Origin: Rhipicephalus microplus
Taxonomy: Eukaryota > Arthropoda > Arachnida > Ixodida > Ixodidae
Assembly: GCF_043290135.1 (NCBI RefSeq)
Contig: NC_134701.1
Span: 6,292,001-6,356,000 of the forward strand
DNA: 64,000 nucleotides
Reading direction: 5' to 3'
Shown here: positions 8,821 through 20,303 of the stretch, in pieces
Layout: every line of letters starts with the position of its first letter
How positions within the stretch are numbered: position 1 is the stretch's first letter
Translations under genes and position numbers: made by a program
The notes under the pieces: model-generated
What the model saw: the letters and a program-made list of their open reading frames with translations, nothing else
The model's database searches: none
Told to the model about the DNA's origin: nothing

Positions 8821-10474
8821 GTTCTGATGGTGGTAAGAGTGGAGCACGACTGTCTCCGTGGCGCAATTGGCTAGCGCTATCGGCTGTTAACCGAAAGGTT
8901 AGAGGTTCGGGCCCACCTGGTGGTGGTGCGGCGCTTTTTTTTCTTTGGGCTGATAGCTTTGAAGATATGTTCTGATGGTGGTGAGAGTGGAGCACGACTG
9001 TCTCCGTGGCGCAATTGGCTAGCGCGATCGGCTGTTAACCGAAAGGTTGAAGGTACGAGCCCACCCGGTGGTGGTGCGGCGCTTTTTTTTCTTTGAGCTG
9101 ATAGCTTTGAAGATATGTTCTGATGGTGGTGAGAGTAGAGCAGGACTGTCTCCGTGGCGCAATCGGCTAACGCGATCGGCTGTTAACCGAAAGGTTGATG
9201 GTACGAGCCCTCCCGGGAGTGGTGTGTTGCTTTTTTTTTTGGGCTGATAGCTTTGAAGATATGTTCTGATGGTGGTGAGAGTGTAGCACGACTGTCTCCG
9301 TGGCGCAATTTGCTAGCGCGATCGGCTGTTAACCGAAAGGTTGGAGGTACGAGCCCACCTGGTGGTGGTGCGGCGCTTTTTTTTCTTTGGGCTGATAGCT
9401 TTGAAGATATGTTCTGATGGTGGTGAGAGTGGAGCACGACTGTCTCCATGGCGCAATTGGCTATTCGATCGGCTGTTAACTGAAAGGTTTGAGGTTCGAG
9501 CCCTTCCGGGAGTGGTGTGTTTCTTTTTTTATTTTGGGCTGATAGCTTTGAAGATATGTAATGATGGTGGTGAGTGTGGAGCACGACTGTCTCCGTGGCG
9601 CAATTGGCTAGCGCGATCGGCTGTAAACCGAAAGGTTGGAGGTACGAGCCTACTCGGTGGAGGTGCGGCGCTTTTTTTCTTGGGGCTGATAGCTTTGAAG
9701 ATATGTCCTGATGGTGGTGGGAGTGGAGCAGGACTGTCTCTGTGGCGCAATCGGCTAACGCGATCGGCTGTTAACCGGAAGGTTGGAGGTACGAGCCCTC
9801 CCGGGAGTGGTGTGTTGCTTGTTTTATTTTGGGCTGATAGCTTTGAAGATATGTTCTGATGGTGGTGAGAGTGGAGCACGACTGTCTCCGTGGCGCAATT
9901 GGCTAGCGCGATCGGCTGTTAACCGAAAGGTTGGAGGTACGAGCCCACCCGGTGGTGGTGCGGCGCTTTTTTTTCTTTGGGCTGATAGCTTTGAAGATAT
10001 GTTCTGATGGTGGTGAGAGTAGAGCACGACTGTCTCCATGGCGCAATGGGCTATTCAATCGGCTGTTAACTGAAAGGTTTGAGTTTCGAGCCCTTGCGCG
10101 AGTGGTGTGTTGCTTTTTTTATTTTGGGCTGATAGCTTTGAAGATATGTAATGATGGTGGTGAGAGTGGAGCACGACTGTCTCCGTGGTGCAATTGGCTA
10201 GCGCGATCGGCTGTTAACCGAAAGGTTGGAGGTACGAGCCCTCCCGGTGGTGGTGCGGCGCTTTTTTTTTCTTTGGGCTGATAGCTTTGAAGATATGTTC
10301 TGATGGTGGTGAGAGTGGAGCACGACTGTCTCCATGGCGCAATTGGCTATTCGATCGGCTGTTAACTGAAAGAATTGAGGTTCGAGCCCTTCCGGGAGTG
10401 GTGCGGCGCTTTTTTTTCTTTGGGCTGATAGCTTTGAAGAAATGTTCTGATGGTGGTGAGAGTTGAGCACGTCT

Positions 10475-10548
10475 GTCTCCGTGGCGCAATTGGCTAGCGC
10501 GGTCGGCTGTTAACCGAAAGGTTGGAGGTTCGAACCCTCCCGGGAGTG
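10475..10548 (+). tRNA. tRNA-Asn(GTT)-like unit, G27 lineage
   Basis: G27, with a T loop reading TTCGAAC and a paired GGAGG/CCTCC T stem. The GGTTCGAACC B box is a perfect consensus match. Confidence 0.62.
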
Positions 10549-12250
10549 GTGTGTTGCTTTTTTTATTTTTTGCTGATAGCTTTGAAAATATGTTTTGATG
10601 GTGGTGAGTGTGGAGCAGGACTGTCTCCGTGACGCAATTGGCTAGCTCGATCGGATGTTAACCGAAAGGTTAGAGGTACGAGCCCACCCGGTGGAGGTGC
10701 GGCGCTTTTTTTTCTTTGGACTGATAGCTTTGAAGATATGTCCTGATGGTGGTGAGAGTGGAGCACGACTGTCTCCGTGGCGCAATTGGCTAGCGCGATC
10801 GACTGTTAACCGAGAGGTTGGAGGTTCGAGCCCACACGGTGGTGGTCCGGCACTTTTTTTTTCTTTGGACTGATAGCTCTGAAGAAATGTTCTGACGGTG
10901 GTGAGAGTGGAGCACGACTGTCTCCGTTGCGCAATTGGCTATGCGAAAGGCTGTTAACCGGAAGGTTGGAGGTTCGAGCCCTCCCGGGAGTGGTGTGTTG
11001 CTTTTTTTTCTTTGGGCTGATAGCTTTGAAGATATGTTCTGATGTTGGTGAGAGTGGAGCAGGACTGTCTCCGTGGCGCATTTGGCTAGCGCGATCGGCT
11101 GTTAACCGAAAGGTTGGAGGTACGAGCCCACGCAGTGGTGGTGTGTAGCTTTTTTTATTTTGGGCTGATAGCTTCGAAGATATGTTCTGATGGTGGTGAG
11201 AGTGGAGCACGACTGTCTCCGTGGCGCAATTGGCTAGCGCGATCGGCTGTTAACCGAAAGGTTGGAGGTACGAGCCCACCCGGTGGTGGTGCGGCGCTTT
11301 TTTTTTCTTTGGGCTGATAGCTTTGAAGATATGTTCTGATGGTGGTGAGAGTGGAGCACGACTGTCTCCATGGCGCAATTGGCTATTCGATCGGCTGTTA
11401 ACTGAAAGGTTTGAGGTTCGAGCCCTTCCGGGAGTGTTGTGTTGCTTTTTTTTATTTTGGGCTGATAGCTTTGAAGATATGTAATGATGGTGGTGAGAGT
11501 GGAGCACGACTGTCTCTGTGGCGCAATTGGCTAGCGCGATCGGCGGTTGACCGAAAGGTTGGAGGTTCGAGCCCTCCCGGGAGTGGTGTGTTGCTTTTTT
11601 TATTTTGGACTGATAGCTTTGAAGATATGTTCTGATGGTGGTGAGAGTGGAGCACGACTGTCTCCGTGGCGCAATTGGCTAGCGCGATCGGCTGTTAACC
11701 GAGAGGTTGGAAGTTGGAGCCCACCCGGTACTGGTGCGGCGATTTTTTTCCTTTTGGCTGATAGCTCTGAAGAAATGTTCTGATGGTGGTGAGAGTGGAG
11801 CAGGACTGTCTCCGTGGCGCAATCGGCTAACGCGATCGGCTGTTAACCGAAAGGTTGGAGGTACGAGCCCTCCCGGGAGTGGTGTGTTGCTTTTTTTATT
11901 TTGGGCTGATAGCTTCGAAGATATGTTCTGATGGTGGTGAGAGTGTAGCACGACTGTCTCCGTGGCGCAATTTGCTAGCGCGATCGGCTGTTAACCGAAA
12001 GGTTGGAGGTACGAGCCCACCTGGTGGTGGTGCGGCGCTTTTTTTCTTTGGGCTGATAGCTTTGAAGATATGTTCTGATGATGGTGAGTGTGGAGCACGA
12101 CTGTCTCCATGGCGCAATTGGCTATTCGATCGGGCTGTTAACTGAAAGGTTTGAGGTTCGAGCCCTTCCGGGAGTGGTGTGTTGCTTTTTTTATTTTGGG
12201 CTGATAGCTTTGAAGATATGTTCTGATTGTGGTGAGAGTGGAGCACGACT

Positions 12251-12324
12251 GTCTCCGTGGCGCAATTGGCTAGCGCGATCGGCTGTTAACCGAGAGGTTG
12301 GAAGTTGGAGCCCACCCGGTGGTG
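12251..12324 (+). pseudogene. tRNA-Asn-like unit with destroyed B box (AGTTGGAGCC class)
   Basis: The D and anticodon arms are present, but the anticodon stem 3' strand reads CCGAG and the T-loop TTC is replaced by TTG (AAGTTGGAGCC). The following spacer is the distinct CGGCGA-T7-CCTTTTGGCTG class. About twenty such units serve as landmarks for following copied blocks. Confidence 0.7.
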
Positions 12325-12693
12325 GTGCGGCGATTTTTTTCCTTTTGGCTGATAGCTCTGAAGAAATGTTCTGATGGTGGTGAGAGTGGAGCAGGACTGT
12401 CTCCGTGGCGCAATCGGCTAACGCGATCGGCTGTTAACCGAAAGGTTGGAGGTACGAGCCCTCCCGGGAGTGGTGTGTTGCTTGTTTTATTTTGGGCTGA
12501 TAGCTTTGAAGATATGTTCTGATGGTGGTGAGAGTAGAGCACGACTGTCTCCATGGCGCAATGGGCTATTCAATCGGCTGTTAACTGAAAGGTTTGAGTT
12601 TCGAGCCCTTGCGCGAGTGGTGTGTTGCTTTTTTTATTTTGGGCTGATAGCTTTGAAGATATGTAATGATGGTGGTGAGAGTGGAGAACGACT

Positions 12694-12767
12694 GTCTCCG
12701 TGGCGCAATTGGCTAGCGCGATCGGCTGTTAACCGAAAGGTTGGAGGTTCGAGCCCTCCCGGGAGTG
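12694..12767 (+). tRNA. tRNA-Asn(GTT)-like unit, reference copy of the B-box-intact class
   Basis: 74 nt. Acceptor 5' strand GTCTCCG; D stem GCGC paired with GCGC around AATTGGCTA; base 26 G; anticodon stem ATCGG/CCGAA; loop CTGTTAA with GTT at 12728-12730; variable loop AGGTT; T stem GGAGG fully paired with CCTCC around TTCGAGC; 3' strand CGGGAGT then G. A box TGGCGCAATTGG and B box GGTTCGAGCC both match the Pol III consensus. A T7 run starts 10 nt past the body. Weak points: A27-A43 does not pair, and in the acceptor stem 3C-70A is a mismatch with three G-T pairs (1-72, 2-71 and 4-69). Animal tRNA-Asn normally has T27 and GGTGG/CCACC in the T stem. A covariance search would probably call it Asn; charging is doubtful. 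Confidence 0.75.
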
Positions 12768-13579
12768 GTGTGTTGCTTTTTTTATTTTGGGCTGATAGCT
12801 TTGAAGATATGTTCTGATGGTGGTGAGAGTGGAGCACGACTGTCTCCGTGGCGCAATTGGCTAGCGCGATCGGCTGTTAACCGAGAGGTTGGAAGTTGGA
12901 GCCCACCCGGTGGTGGTGCGGCGATTTTTTTCCTTTTGGCTGATAGCTCTGAAGAAAAGTTCTGATGGTGGTGAGAGTGGAGCAGGACTGTCTCCGTGGC
13001 GCAATCGGCTAACGCGATCGGCTGTTAACCGAAAGGTTGGAGGTACGAGCCCTCCCGGGAGTGGTGTGTTGCTTTTTTTATTTTGGGCTGATAGCTTCGA
13101 AGATATGTTCTGATGGTGGTGAGAGTGTAGCACGACTGTCTCCGTGGCGCAATTTGCTAGCGCGATCGGCTGTTAACCGAAAGGTTGGAGGTACGAGCCC
13201 ACCTGGTGGTGGTGCGGCGCTTTTTTTCTTTGGGCTGTTAGCTTTGAAGATATGTTCTGATGATGGTGAGAGTGGAGCACGACTGTCTCCATGGCGCAAT
13301 TGGCTATTCGATCGGGCTGTTAACTGAAAGGTTTGAGGTTTGAGCCCTTCCGGGAGTGGTGTGTTGCTTTTTTTATTTTGGGCTGATAGCTTTGAAGATA
13401 TGTAATGATGGTGGTGAGTGTGGAGCACGACTGTCTCCGTGGCGCGATTGGCTAGCGCGATCGGCTGTTAACCGAAAGGTTGGAGGTTCGAGCCCTCGCG
13501 GGAGTGGTGTGTTGTTTTTTTATTTTGGGCTGATAGCTTTGAAAATATGTTCTGATGGTGGTGAGTGTGGAGCAGGACT

Positions 13580-13653
13580 GTCTCCGTGGCTCAATTGGCT
13601 AGCGCGATCGGCTGTAGACCAAAAGGTTGGAGGTACGAGCCTACTCAGTGGAG
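13580..13653 (+). pseudogene. tRNA-like unit with GTA anticodon and G37
   Basis: Loop CTGTAGA gives GTA at 13614-13616 with G in place of A37, and the D stem is weakened by GCTC for GCGC. The same pair of changes recurs in the copied unit near 17423. Confidence 0.6.
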
Positions 13654-15203
13654 GTGCGGCGCTTTTTTTTCTTTGGGCTGAAAGCTTTGAAGATATGTTC
13701 TGATGGTGGTGAGAGTGGAGCAGGACTGTCTCCGTGGCGCAATCGGCTAACGCGATCGGCTGTTAACCGAAAGGTTGGAGGTACGAGCCCTCCCGGGAGT
13801 GGTGTGTTGCTTTTTTTATTTTGGGCTGATAGCTTCGAAGATATGTTCTGATGGTGGTGAGAGTGTAGCACGACTGTCTCCGTGGCGCAATTTGCTAGCG
13901 CGATCGGCTGTTAACCGAAAGGTTGGAGGTACGAGCCTACTCAGTGGAGGTGCGGCGCTTTTTTTTCTTTGGGCTGATAGCTTTGAAGATATGTTCTGAT
14001 GGTGGTGAGAGTGGAGCAGGACTGTCTCCGTGGCGCAATCGGCTAACGCGATCGGCTGTTAACCGAAAGGTTGGAGGTACGAGCCCTCCCGGGAGTGGTG
14101 TGTTGCTTGTTTTATTTTGGGCTGATAGCTTTGAAGATATGTTCTGATGGTGGTGAGAGTAGAGCACGACTGTCTCCGTGGCGCAATGGGCTAGCGCGAT
14201 CGGCTGTTAACCGAAAGGTTTGAGGTACGAGCCCACCCGGTGGTGATGCGGCGCTTTTTTTTCTTTGGGCTGATAGCTTTGAAGATATGTTCTGATGGTG
14301 GTGAGAGTAGAGCACGACTGTCTCCATGGCGCAATGGGCTATTCAATCGGCTGTTAACTGAAAGGTTTGAGTTTCGAGCCCTTGCGCGAGTGGTGTGTTG
14401 CTTTTTTTATTTTGGGCTGATAGCTTTGAAGATATGTAATGATGGTGGTGAGAGTGGAGCACGACTGTCTCCGTGGCGCAATTGGCTAGCGCGATCGGCT
14501 GTTAACCGAAAGGTTGGAGGATCGAGCCCTCCCGGGAGTGGTGTGTTGCTTCTTTTATTTTGGGCTGATAGCTTTGAAGATATGTTCTGATGGTGGTGAG
14601 AGTGGAGCACGACTGTCTCCGTGGCGCAATTGGCTAGCGCGATCGGCTGTTAACCGAGAGGTTGGAAGTTGGAGCCCACCCGGTGGTGGTGCGGCGATTT
14701 TTTTCCTTTTGGCTGATAGCTCTGAAGAAATGTTCTGATGGTGGTGAGAGTGGAGCAGGACTGTCTCCGTGGCGCAATCGGCTAACGCGATCGGCTGTTA
14801 ACCGAAAGGTTGGAGGTACGAGCCCTCCCGGGAGTGGTGTGTTGCTTTTTTATTTTGGGCTGATAGCTTCGAAGATATGTTCTGATGGTGGTGAGAGTGT
14901 AGCACGACTGTCTCCGTGGCGCAATTTGCTAGCGCGATCGGCTGTTAACCGAAAGGTTGGAGGTACGAGCCCACCTGGTGGTGGTGCGGCGCTTTTTTTC
15001 TTTGGGCTGTTAGCTTTGAAGATATGTTCTGATGATGGTGAGAGTGGAGCACGACTGTCTCCATGGCGCAATTGGCTATTCGATCGGGCTGTTAACTGAA
15101 AGGTTTGAGGTTCGAGCCCTTCCGGGAGTGGTGTGTTGCTTTTTTATTTTGGGCTGATAGCTTTGAAGATATGTAATGATGGTGGTGAGTGTGGAGCACG
15201 ACT

Positions 15204-15277
15204 GTCTCCGTGGCGCAATTGGCTAGCGCGATCGGCTGTTAACCGAAAGGTTGGAGGTTCGAGCCCTCCCGGGAGTG
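15204..15277 (+). tRNA. tRNA-Asn(GTT)-like unit, B-box intact
   Basis: Same sequence as the reference copy over D arm, anticodon arm and T arm. The upstream spacer is of the GTGAGTGTGG kind. Confidence 0.68.
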
Positions 15278-16330
15278 GTGTGTTGCTTTTTTTATTTTGG
15301 GCTGATAGCTTTGAAAATATGTTCTGATGGTGGTGAGTGTGGAGCAGGACTGTCTCCGTTGCTCAATTGGCTAGCGCGATCGGCTGTAAACCGAAAGGTT
15401 GGAGGTACGAGCCTACTCAGTGGAGGTGCGGCGCTTTTTTTTCTTTGGGCTGAAAGCTTTGAAGATATGTTCTGATGGTGGTGAGAGTGGAGCAGGACTG
15501 TCTCCGTGGCGCAATCGGCTAACGCGATCGGCTGTTAACCGAAAGGTTGGAGGTACGAGCCCTCCCGGGAGTGGTGTGTTGCTTTTTTTATTTTGGGCTG
15601 ATAGCTTTGAAGATATGTTCTGATGATGGTGAGAGTGGAGCACGACTGTCTCCATGGCGCAATTGGCTATTCGATCGGGCTGTTAACTGAAAGGTTTGAG
15701 GTTCGAGCCCTTCCGGGAGTGGTGTGTTGCTTTTTTTATTTTGGGCTGATAGCTTTGAAGATATGTAATGATGGTGGTGAGTGTGGAGCACGACTGTCTC
15801 CGTGGCGCAATTGGCTAGCGCGATCGGCTGTTAACCGAAAGGTTTGAGGTTCGAGCCCTCCCGGGAGTGGTGTGTTGCTTTTTTTATTTTGGGCTGATAG
15901 CTTTGAAAATATGTTCTGATGGTGGTGAGTGTGGAGCAGGACTGTCTCCGTGGCGCAATTGGCTAGCGCGATCGGCTGTAAACCGAAAGGTCGAAGGTAC
16001 GAGCCTACTCAGTGGAGGTGCGGCGCTTTTTTTTCTTTGGGCTGATAGCTTTGAAGATATGTTCTGATGGTGGTGAGAGTGGAGCAGGACTGTCTCCGTG
16101 GCGCAATCGGCTAACGCGATCGGCTGTTAACCGAAAGGTTGGAGGTACGAGCCCTGCCGGGAGTGGTGTGTTGCTTGTTTTATTTTGGGCTGATAGCTTT
16201 GAAGATATGTTCTGATGGTGGTGAGAGTAGAGCACGACTGTCTCCGTGGCGCAATGGGCTAGCGCGATCGGCTGTTAACCGAAAGGTTTGAGGTACGAGC
16301 CCACCCGGTGGTGGTGCGGCGCTTTTTTTT

Positions 16331-17773
16331 CTTTGGGCTGATAGCTTTGAAGATATGTTCTGATGGTGGTGAGAGTAGAGCACGACTGTCTCCATGGCGC
16401 AATGGGCTATTCAATCGGCTGTTAACTGAAAGGTTTGAGTTTCGAGCCCTTGCGCGAGTGGTGTGTTGCTTTTTTTATTTTGGGCTGATAGCTTTGAAGA
16501 TATGTAATGATGGTGGTGAGAGTGGAGCACGACTGTCTCCGTGGCGCAATTGGCTAGCGCGATCGGCTGTTAACCGAAAGGTTGGAGGTTCGAGCCCTCC
16601 CGGGAGTGGTGTGTTGCTTTTTTTATTTTGGGCTGATAGCTTTGAAGATATGTTCTGATGGTGGTGAGAGTGGAGCACGACTGTCTCCGTGGCGCAATTG
16701 GCTAGCGCGATCGGCTGTTAACCGAGAGGTTGGAAGTTGGAGCCCACCCGGTGGTGGTGCGGCGATTTTTTTCCTTTTGGCTGATAGCTCTGAAGAAATG
16801 TTCTGATGGTGGTGAGAGTGGAGCAGGACTGTCTCCGTGGCGCAATCGGCTAACGCGATCGGCTGTTAACCGAAAGGTTGGAGGTACGAGCCCTCCCGGG
16901 AGTGGTGTGTTGCTTTTTTTATTTTGGGCTGATAGCTTCGAAGATATGTTCTGATGGTGGTGAGAGTGTAGCACGACTGTCTCCGTGGCGCAATTTGCTA
17001 GCGCGATCGGCTGTTAACCGAAAGGTTGGAGGTACGAGCCCACCTGGTGGTGGTGCGGCGCTTTTTTTCTTTGGGCTGTTAGCTTTGAAGATATGTTCTG
17101 ATGATGGTGAGAGTGGAGCACGACTGTCTCCATGGCGCAATTGGCTATTCGATCGGGCTGTTAACTGAAAGGTTTGAGGTTTGAGCCCTTCCGGGAGTGG
17201 TGTGTTGCTTTTTTTTATTTTGGGCTGATAGCTTTGAAGATATGTAATGATGGTGGTGAGTGTGGAGCACGACTGTCTCCGTGGCGCAATTGGCTAGCGC
17301 GATCGGCTGTTAACCGAAAGGTTGGAGGTTCGTGCCCTCGCGGGAGTGGTGTGTTGCTTTTTTTATTTTGGGCTGATAGCTTTGAAAATATGTTCTGATG
17401 GTGGTGAGTGTGGAGCAGGACTGTCTCCGTGGCTCAATTGGCTAGCGCGATCGGCTGTAGACCAAAAGGTTGGAGGTACGAGCCTACTCAGTGGAGGTGC
17501 GGCGCTTTTTTTTCTTTGGGCTGAAAGCTTTGAAGATATGTTCTGATGGTGGTGAGAGTGGAGCAGGACTGTCTCCGTGGCGCAATAGGCTAACGCGATC
17601 GGCTGTTAACCGAAAGGTTGGAGGTACGAGCCCTCCCGGGAGTGGTGTGTTGCTTTTTTTATTTTGGGCTGATAGCTTCGAAGATATGTTCTGATGGTGG
17701 TGAGAGTGTAGCACGACTGTCTCCGTGGCGCAATTTGCTAGCGCGATCGGCTGTTAACCGAAAGGTTGGAGGT
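16331..17773 (+). repeat. Copied block A, copy 2
   Basis: Second copy of 12490-13930. It begins inside block B copy 1, so the A duplication overlaps the B pair. Confidence 0.75.
16535..16608 (+). tRNA. tRNA-Asn(GTT)-like unit, B-box intact
   Basis: Identical by eye to the reference copy at 12694, from which it is displaced by 3841 bp as part of a copied block. Confidence 0.7.
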
Positions 17774-18899
17774 ACGAGCCCACCTGGTGGTGGTGCGGCG
17801 CTTTTTTTCTTTGGGCTGTTAGCTTTGAAGATATGTTCTGATGATGGTGAGAGTGGAGCAGGACTGTCTCCGTGGCGCAATTGGCTAGCGCGATCGGCGG
17901 TTGACCGAAAGGTTGGAGGTTCGAGCCCTCCCGGGAGTGGTGTGTTGCTTTTTTTATTTTGGGCTGATAGCTTTGGAGATATGTTCTGATGGTGGTGAGA
18001 GTGGAGCACGACTGTCTCCGTGGCGCAATTGGCTATTCGATCGGGCTGTTAACTGAAAGCTTTGAGGTTCGAGCCCTCCCGGGAGTGGTGTGTTGCTTTT
18101 TTTATTTTGGGCTGATAGCTTTGAAGATATGTTCTGATGGTGGTGAGAGTGGAGCACGACTGTCTCCGTGGCGCAATTGGCTAGCGCGATCGGCTGTTAA
18201 CCGAGAGGTTGGAAGTTGGAGCCCACCCGGTGGTGGTGCGGCGATTTTTTTCCTTTTGGCTGATAGCTCTGAAGAAATGTTCTGATGGTGGTGAGAGTGG
18301 AGCAGGACTGTCTCCGTGGCGCAATCGGCTAACGCGATCGGCTGTTAACCGAAAGGTTGGAGGTACGAGCCCTCCCGGGAGTGGTGTGTTGCTTTTTTTA
18401 TTTTGGGCTGATAGCTTCGAAGATATGTTCTGATGGTGGTGAGAGTGTAGCACGACTGTCTCCGTGGCGCAATTTGCTAGCGCGATCGGCTGTTAACCGA
18501 AAGGTTGGAGGTACGAGCCCACCTGGTGGTGGTGCGGCGCTTTTTTTCTTTGGGCTGATAGCTTTGAAGATATGTTCTGATGATGGTGAGAGTGGAGCAC
18601 GACTGTCTCCATGGCGCAATTGGCTATTCGATCGGGCTGTTAACTGAAAGGTTTGAGGTTCGAGCCCTTCCGGGAGTGGTGTGTTGCTTTTTTTATTTTG
18701 GGCTGATAGCTTTGAAGATATGTAATGATGGTGGTGAGTGTGGAGCACGACTGTCTCCGTGGCGCAATTGGCTAGCGCGATCGGCTGTTAACCGAAAGGT
18801 TTGAGGTTCGAGCCCTCCCGGGAGTGGTCTGTTGCTTTTTTATTTTGGGCTGATAGCTTTGAAAATATGTTCTGATGGTGGTGAGTGTGGAGCAGGACT

Positions 18900-18973
18900 G
18901 TCTCCGTGGCGCAATTGGCTAGCGCGATCGGCTGTAAACCGAAAGGTTGGAGGTACGAGCCTACTCAGTGGAG
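18900..18973 (+). pseudogene. tRNA-like unit with Tyr anticodon GTA, representative
   Basis: Anticodon GTA at 18934-18936 in an otherwise Asn-type body with intact D stem. T36 has become A. The T arm is GGAGG-TACGAGC-CTACT, with a weak stem and altered B box. Most GTA units, this one included, carry the tail GCCTACTCAGTGGAGG, so the class has one origin; a few (3385, 58755, 63474) have GCCTACCCGGTGGAGG. Confidence 0.7.
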
Positions 18974-19490
18974 GTGCGGCGCTTTTTTTTCTTTGGGCTG
19001 ATAGCTTTGAAGATATGTTCTGATGGTGGTGAGAGTGGAGCAGGACTGTCTCCGTGGCGCAATCGGCTAACGCGATCGGCTGTTAACCGAAAGGTTGGAG
19101 GTACGAGCCCTCCCGGGAGTGGTGTGTTGCTTGTTTTATTTTGGGCTGATAGCTTTGAAGATATGTTCTGATGGTGGTGAGAGTAGAGCACGACTGTCTC
19201 CGTGGCGCAATGGGCTAGCGCGATCGGCTGTTAACCGAAAGGTTTGAGGTACGAGCCCACCCGGTGGTGATGCGGCGCTTTTTTTTCTTTGGGCTGATAG
19301 CTTTGAAGATATGTTCTGATGGTGGTGAGAGTAGAGCACGACTGTCTCCATGGCGCAATGGGCTATTCAATCGGCTGTTAACTGAAAGGTTTGAGTTTCG
19401 AGCCCTTGCGCGAGTGGTGTGTTGCTTTTTTTATTTTGGGCTGATAGCTTTGAAGATATGTAATGATGGTGGTGAGAGTGGAGCACGACT

Positions 19491-19564
19491 GTCTCCGTGG
19501 CGCAATTGGCTAGCGCGATCGGCTGTTAACCGAAAGGTTGGAGGTTCGAGCCCTCCCGGGAGTG
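19491..19564 (+). tRNA. tRNA-Asn(GTT)-like unit, B-box intact
   Basis: Corresponds to the unit at 14467 (offset 5024). The partner has an A at the second T of TTC in its B box, whereas this copy keeps TTC. The downstream T-run is broken (CTTCTTTT), so the terminator is T4. Confidence 0.66.
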
Positions 19565-20229
19565 GTGTGTTGCTTCTTTTATTTTGGGCTGATAGCTTTG
19601 AAGATATGTTCTGATGGTGGTGAGAGTGGAGCACGACTGTCTCCGTGGCGCAATTGGCTAGCGCGATCGGCTGTTAACCGAGAGGTTGGAAGTTGGAGCC
19701 CACCCGGTGGTGGTGCGGCGATTTTTTTCCTTTTGGCTGATAGCTCTGAAGAAATGTTCTGATGGTGGTGAGAGTGGAGCAGGACTGTCTCCGTGGCGCA
19801 ATCGGCTAACGCGATCGGCTGTTAACCGAAAGGTTGGAGGTACGAGCCCTCCCGGGAGTGGTGTGTTGCTTTTTTTATTTTGGGCTGATAGCTTCGAAGA
19901 TATGTTCTGATGGTGGTGAGAGTGTAGCACGACTGTCTCCGTGGCGCAATTTGCTAGCGCGATCGGCTGTTAACCGAAAGGTTGGAGGTACGAGCCCACC
20001 TGGTGGTGGTGCGGCGCTTTTTTTCTTTGGGCTGTTAGCTTTGAAGATATGTTCTGATGATGGTGAGAGTGGAGCACGACTGTCTCCATGGCGCAATTGG
20101 CTATTCGATCGGGCTGTTAACTGAAAGGTTTGAGGTTCGAGCCCTTCCGGGAGTGGTGTGTTGCTTTTTTTATTTTGGGCTGATAGCTTTGAAGATATGT
20201 AATGATGGTGGTGAGTGTGGAGCACGACT

Positions 20230-20303
20230 GTCTCCGTGGCGCAATTGGCTAGCGCGATCGGCTGTTAACCGAAAGGTTGGAGGTTCGAGCCCTCCCGGGA
20301 GTG
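20230..20303 (+). tRNA. tRNA-Asn(GTT)-like unit, B-box intact
   Basis: Counterpart of the unit at 15204 at an offset of 5026. All arms are as in the reference copy, with a T7 terminator run. Confidence 0.68.

Larger units (their letters stand above)
12490..13930 (+). repeat. Copied block A, copy 1 (about 1.44 kb)
   Basis: About ten units repeated at 16331-17773 with an offset of 3841-3843 bp, in the same order and with the same unit variants, including the rare GTA/G37 unit. Boundaries are by eye to within a few tens of bases. Confidence 0.75.
13922..16845 (+). repeat. Copied block B, copy 1 (about 2.9 kb, 20 units)
   Basis: Twenty successive units match 18946-21871 at an offset of 5024-5026 bp. 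The left junction falls inside a tRNA body and the right one inside the next unit's A-box region, as expected of exchange between repeats. Confidence 0.78.
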
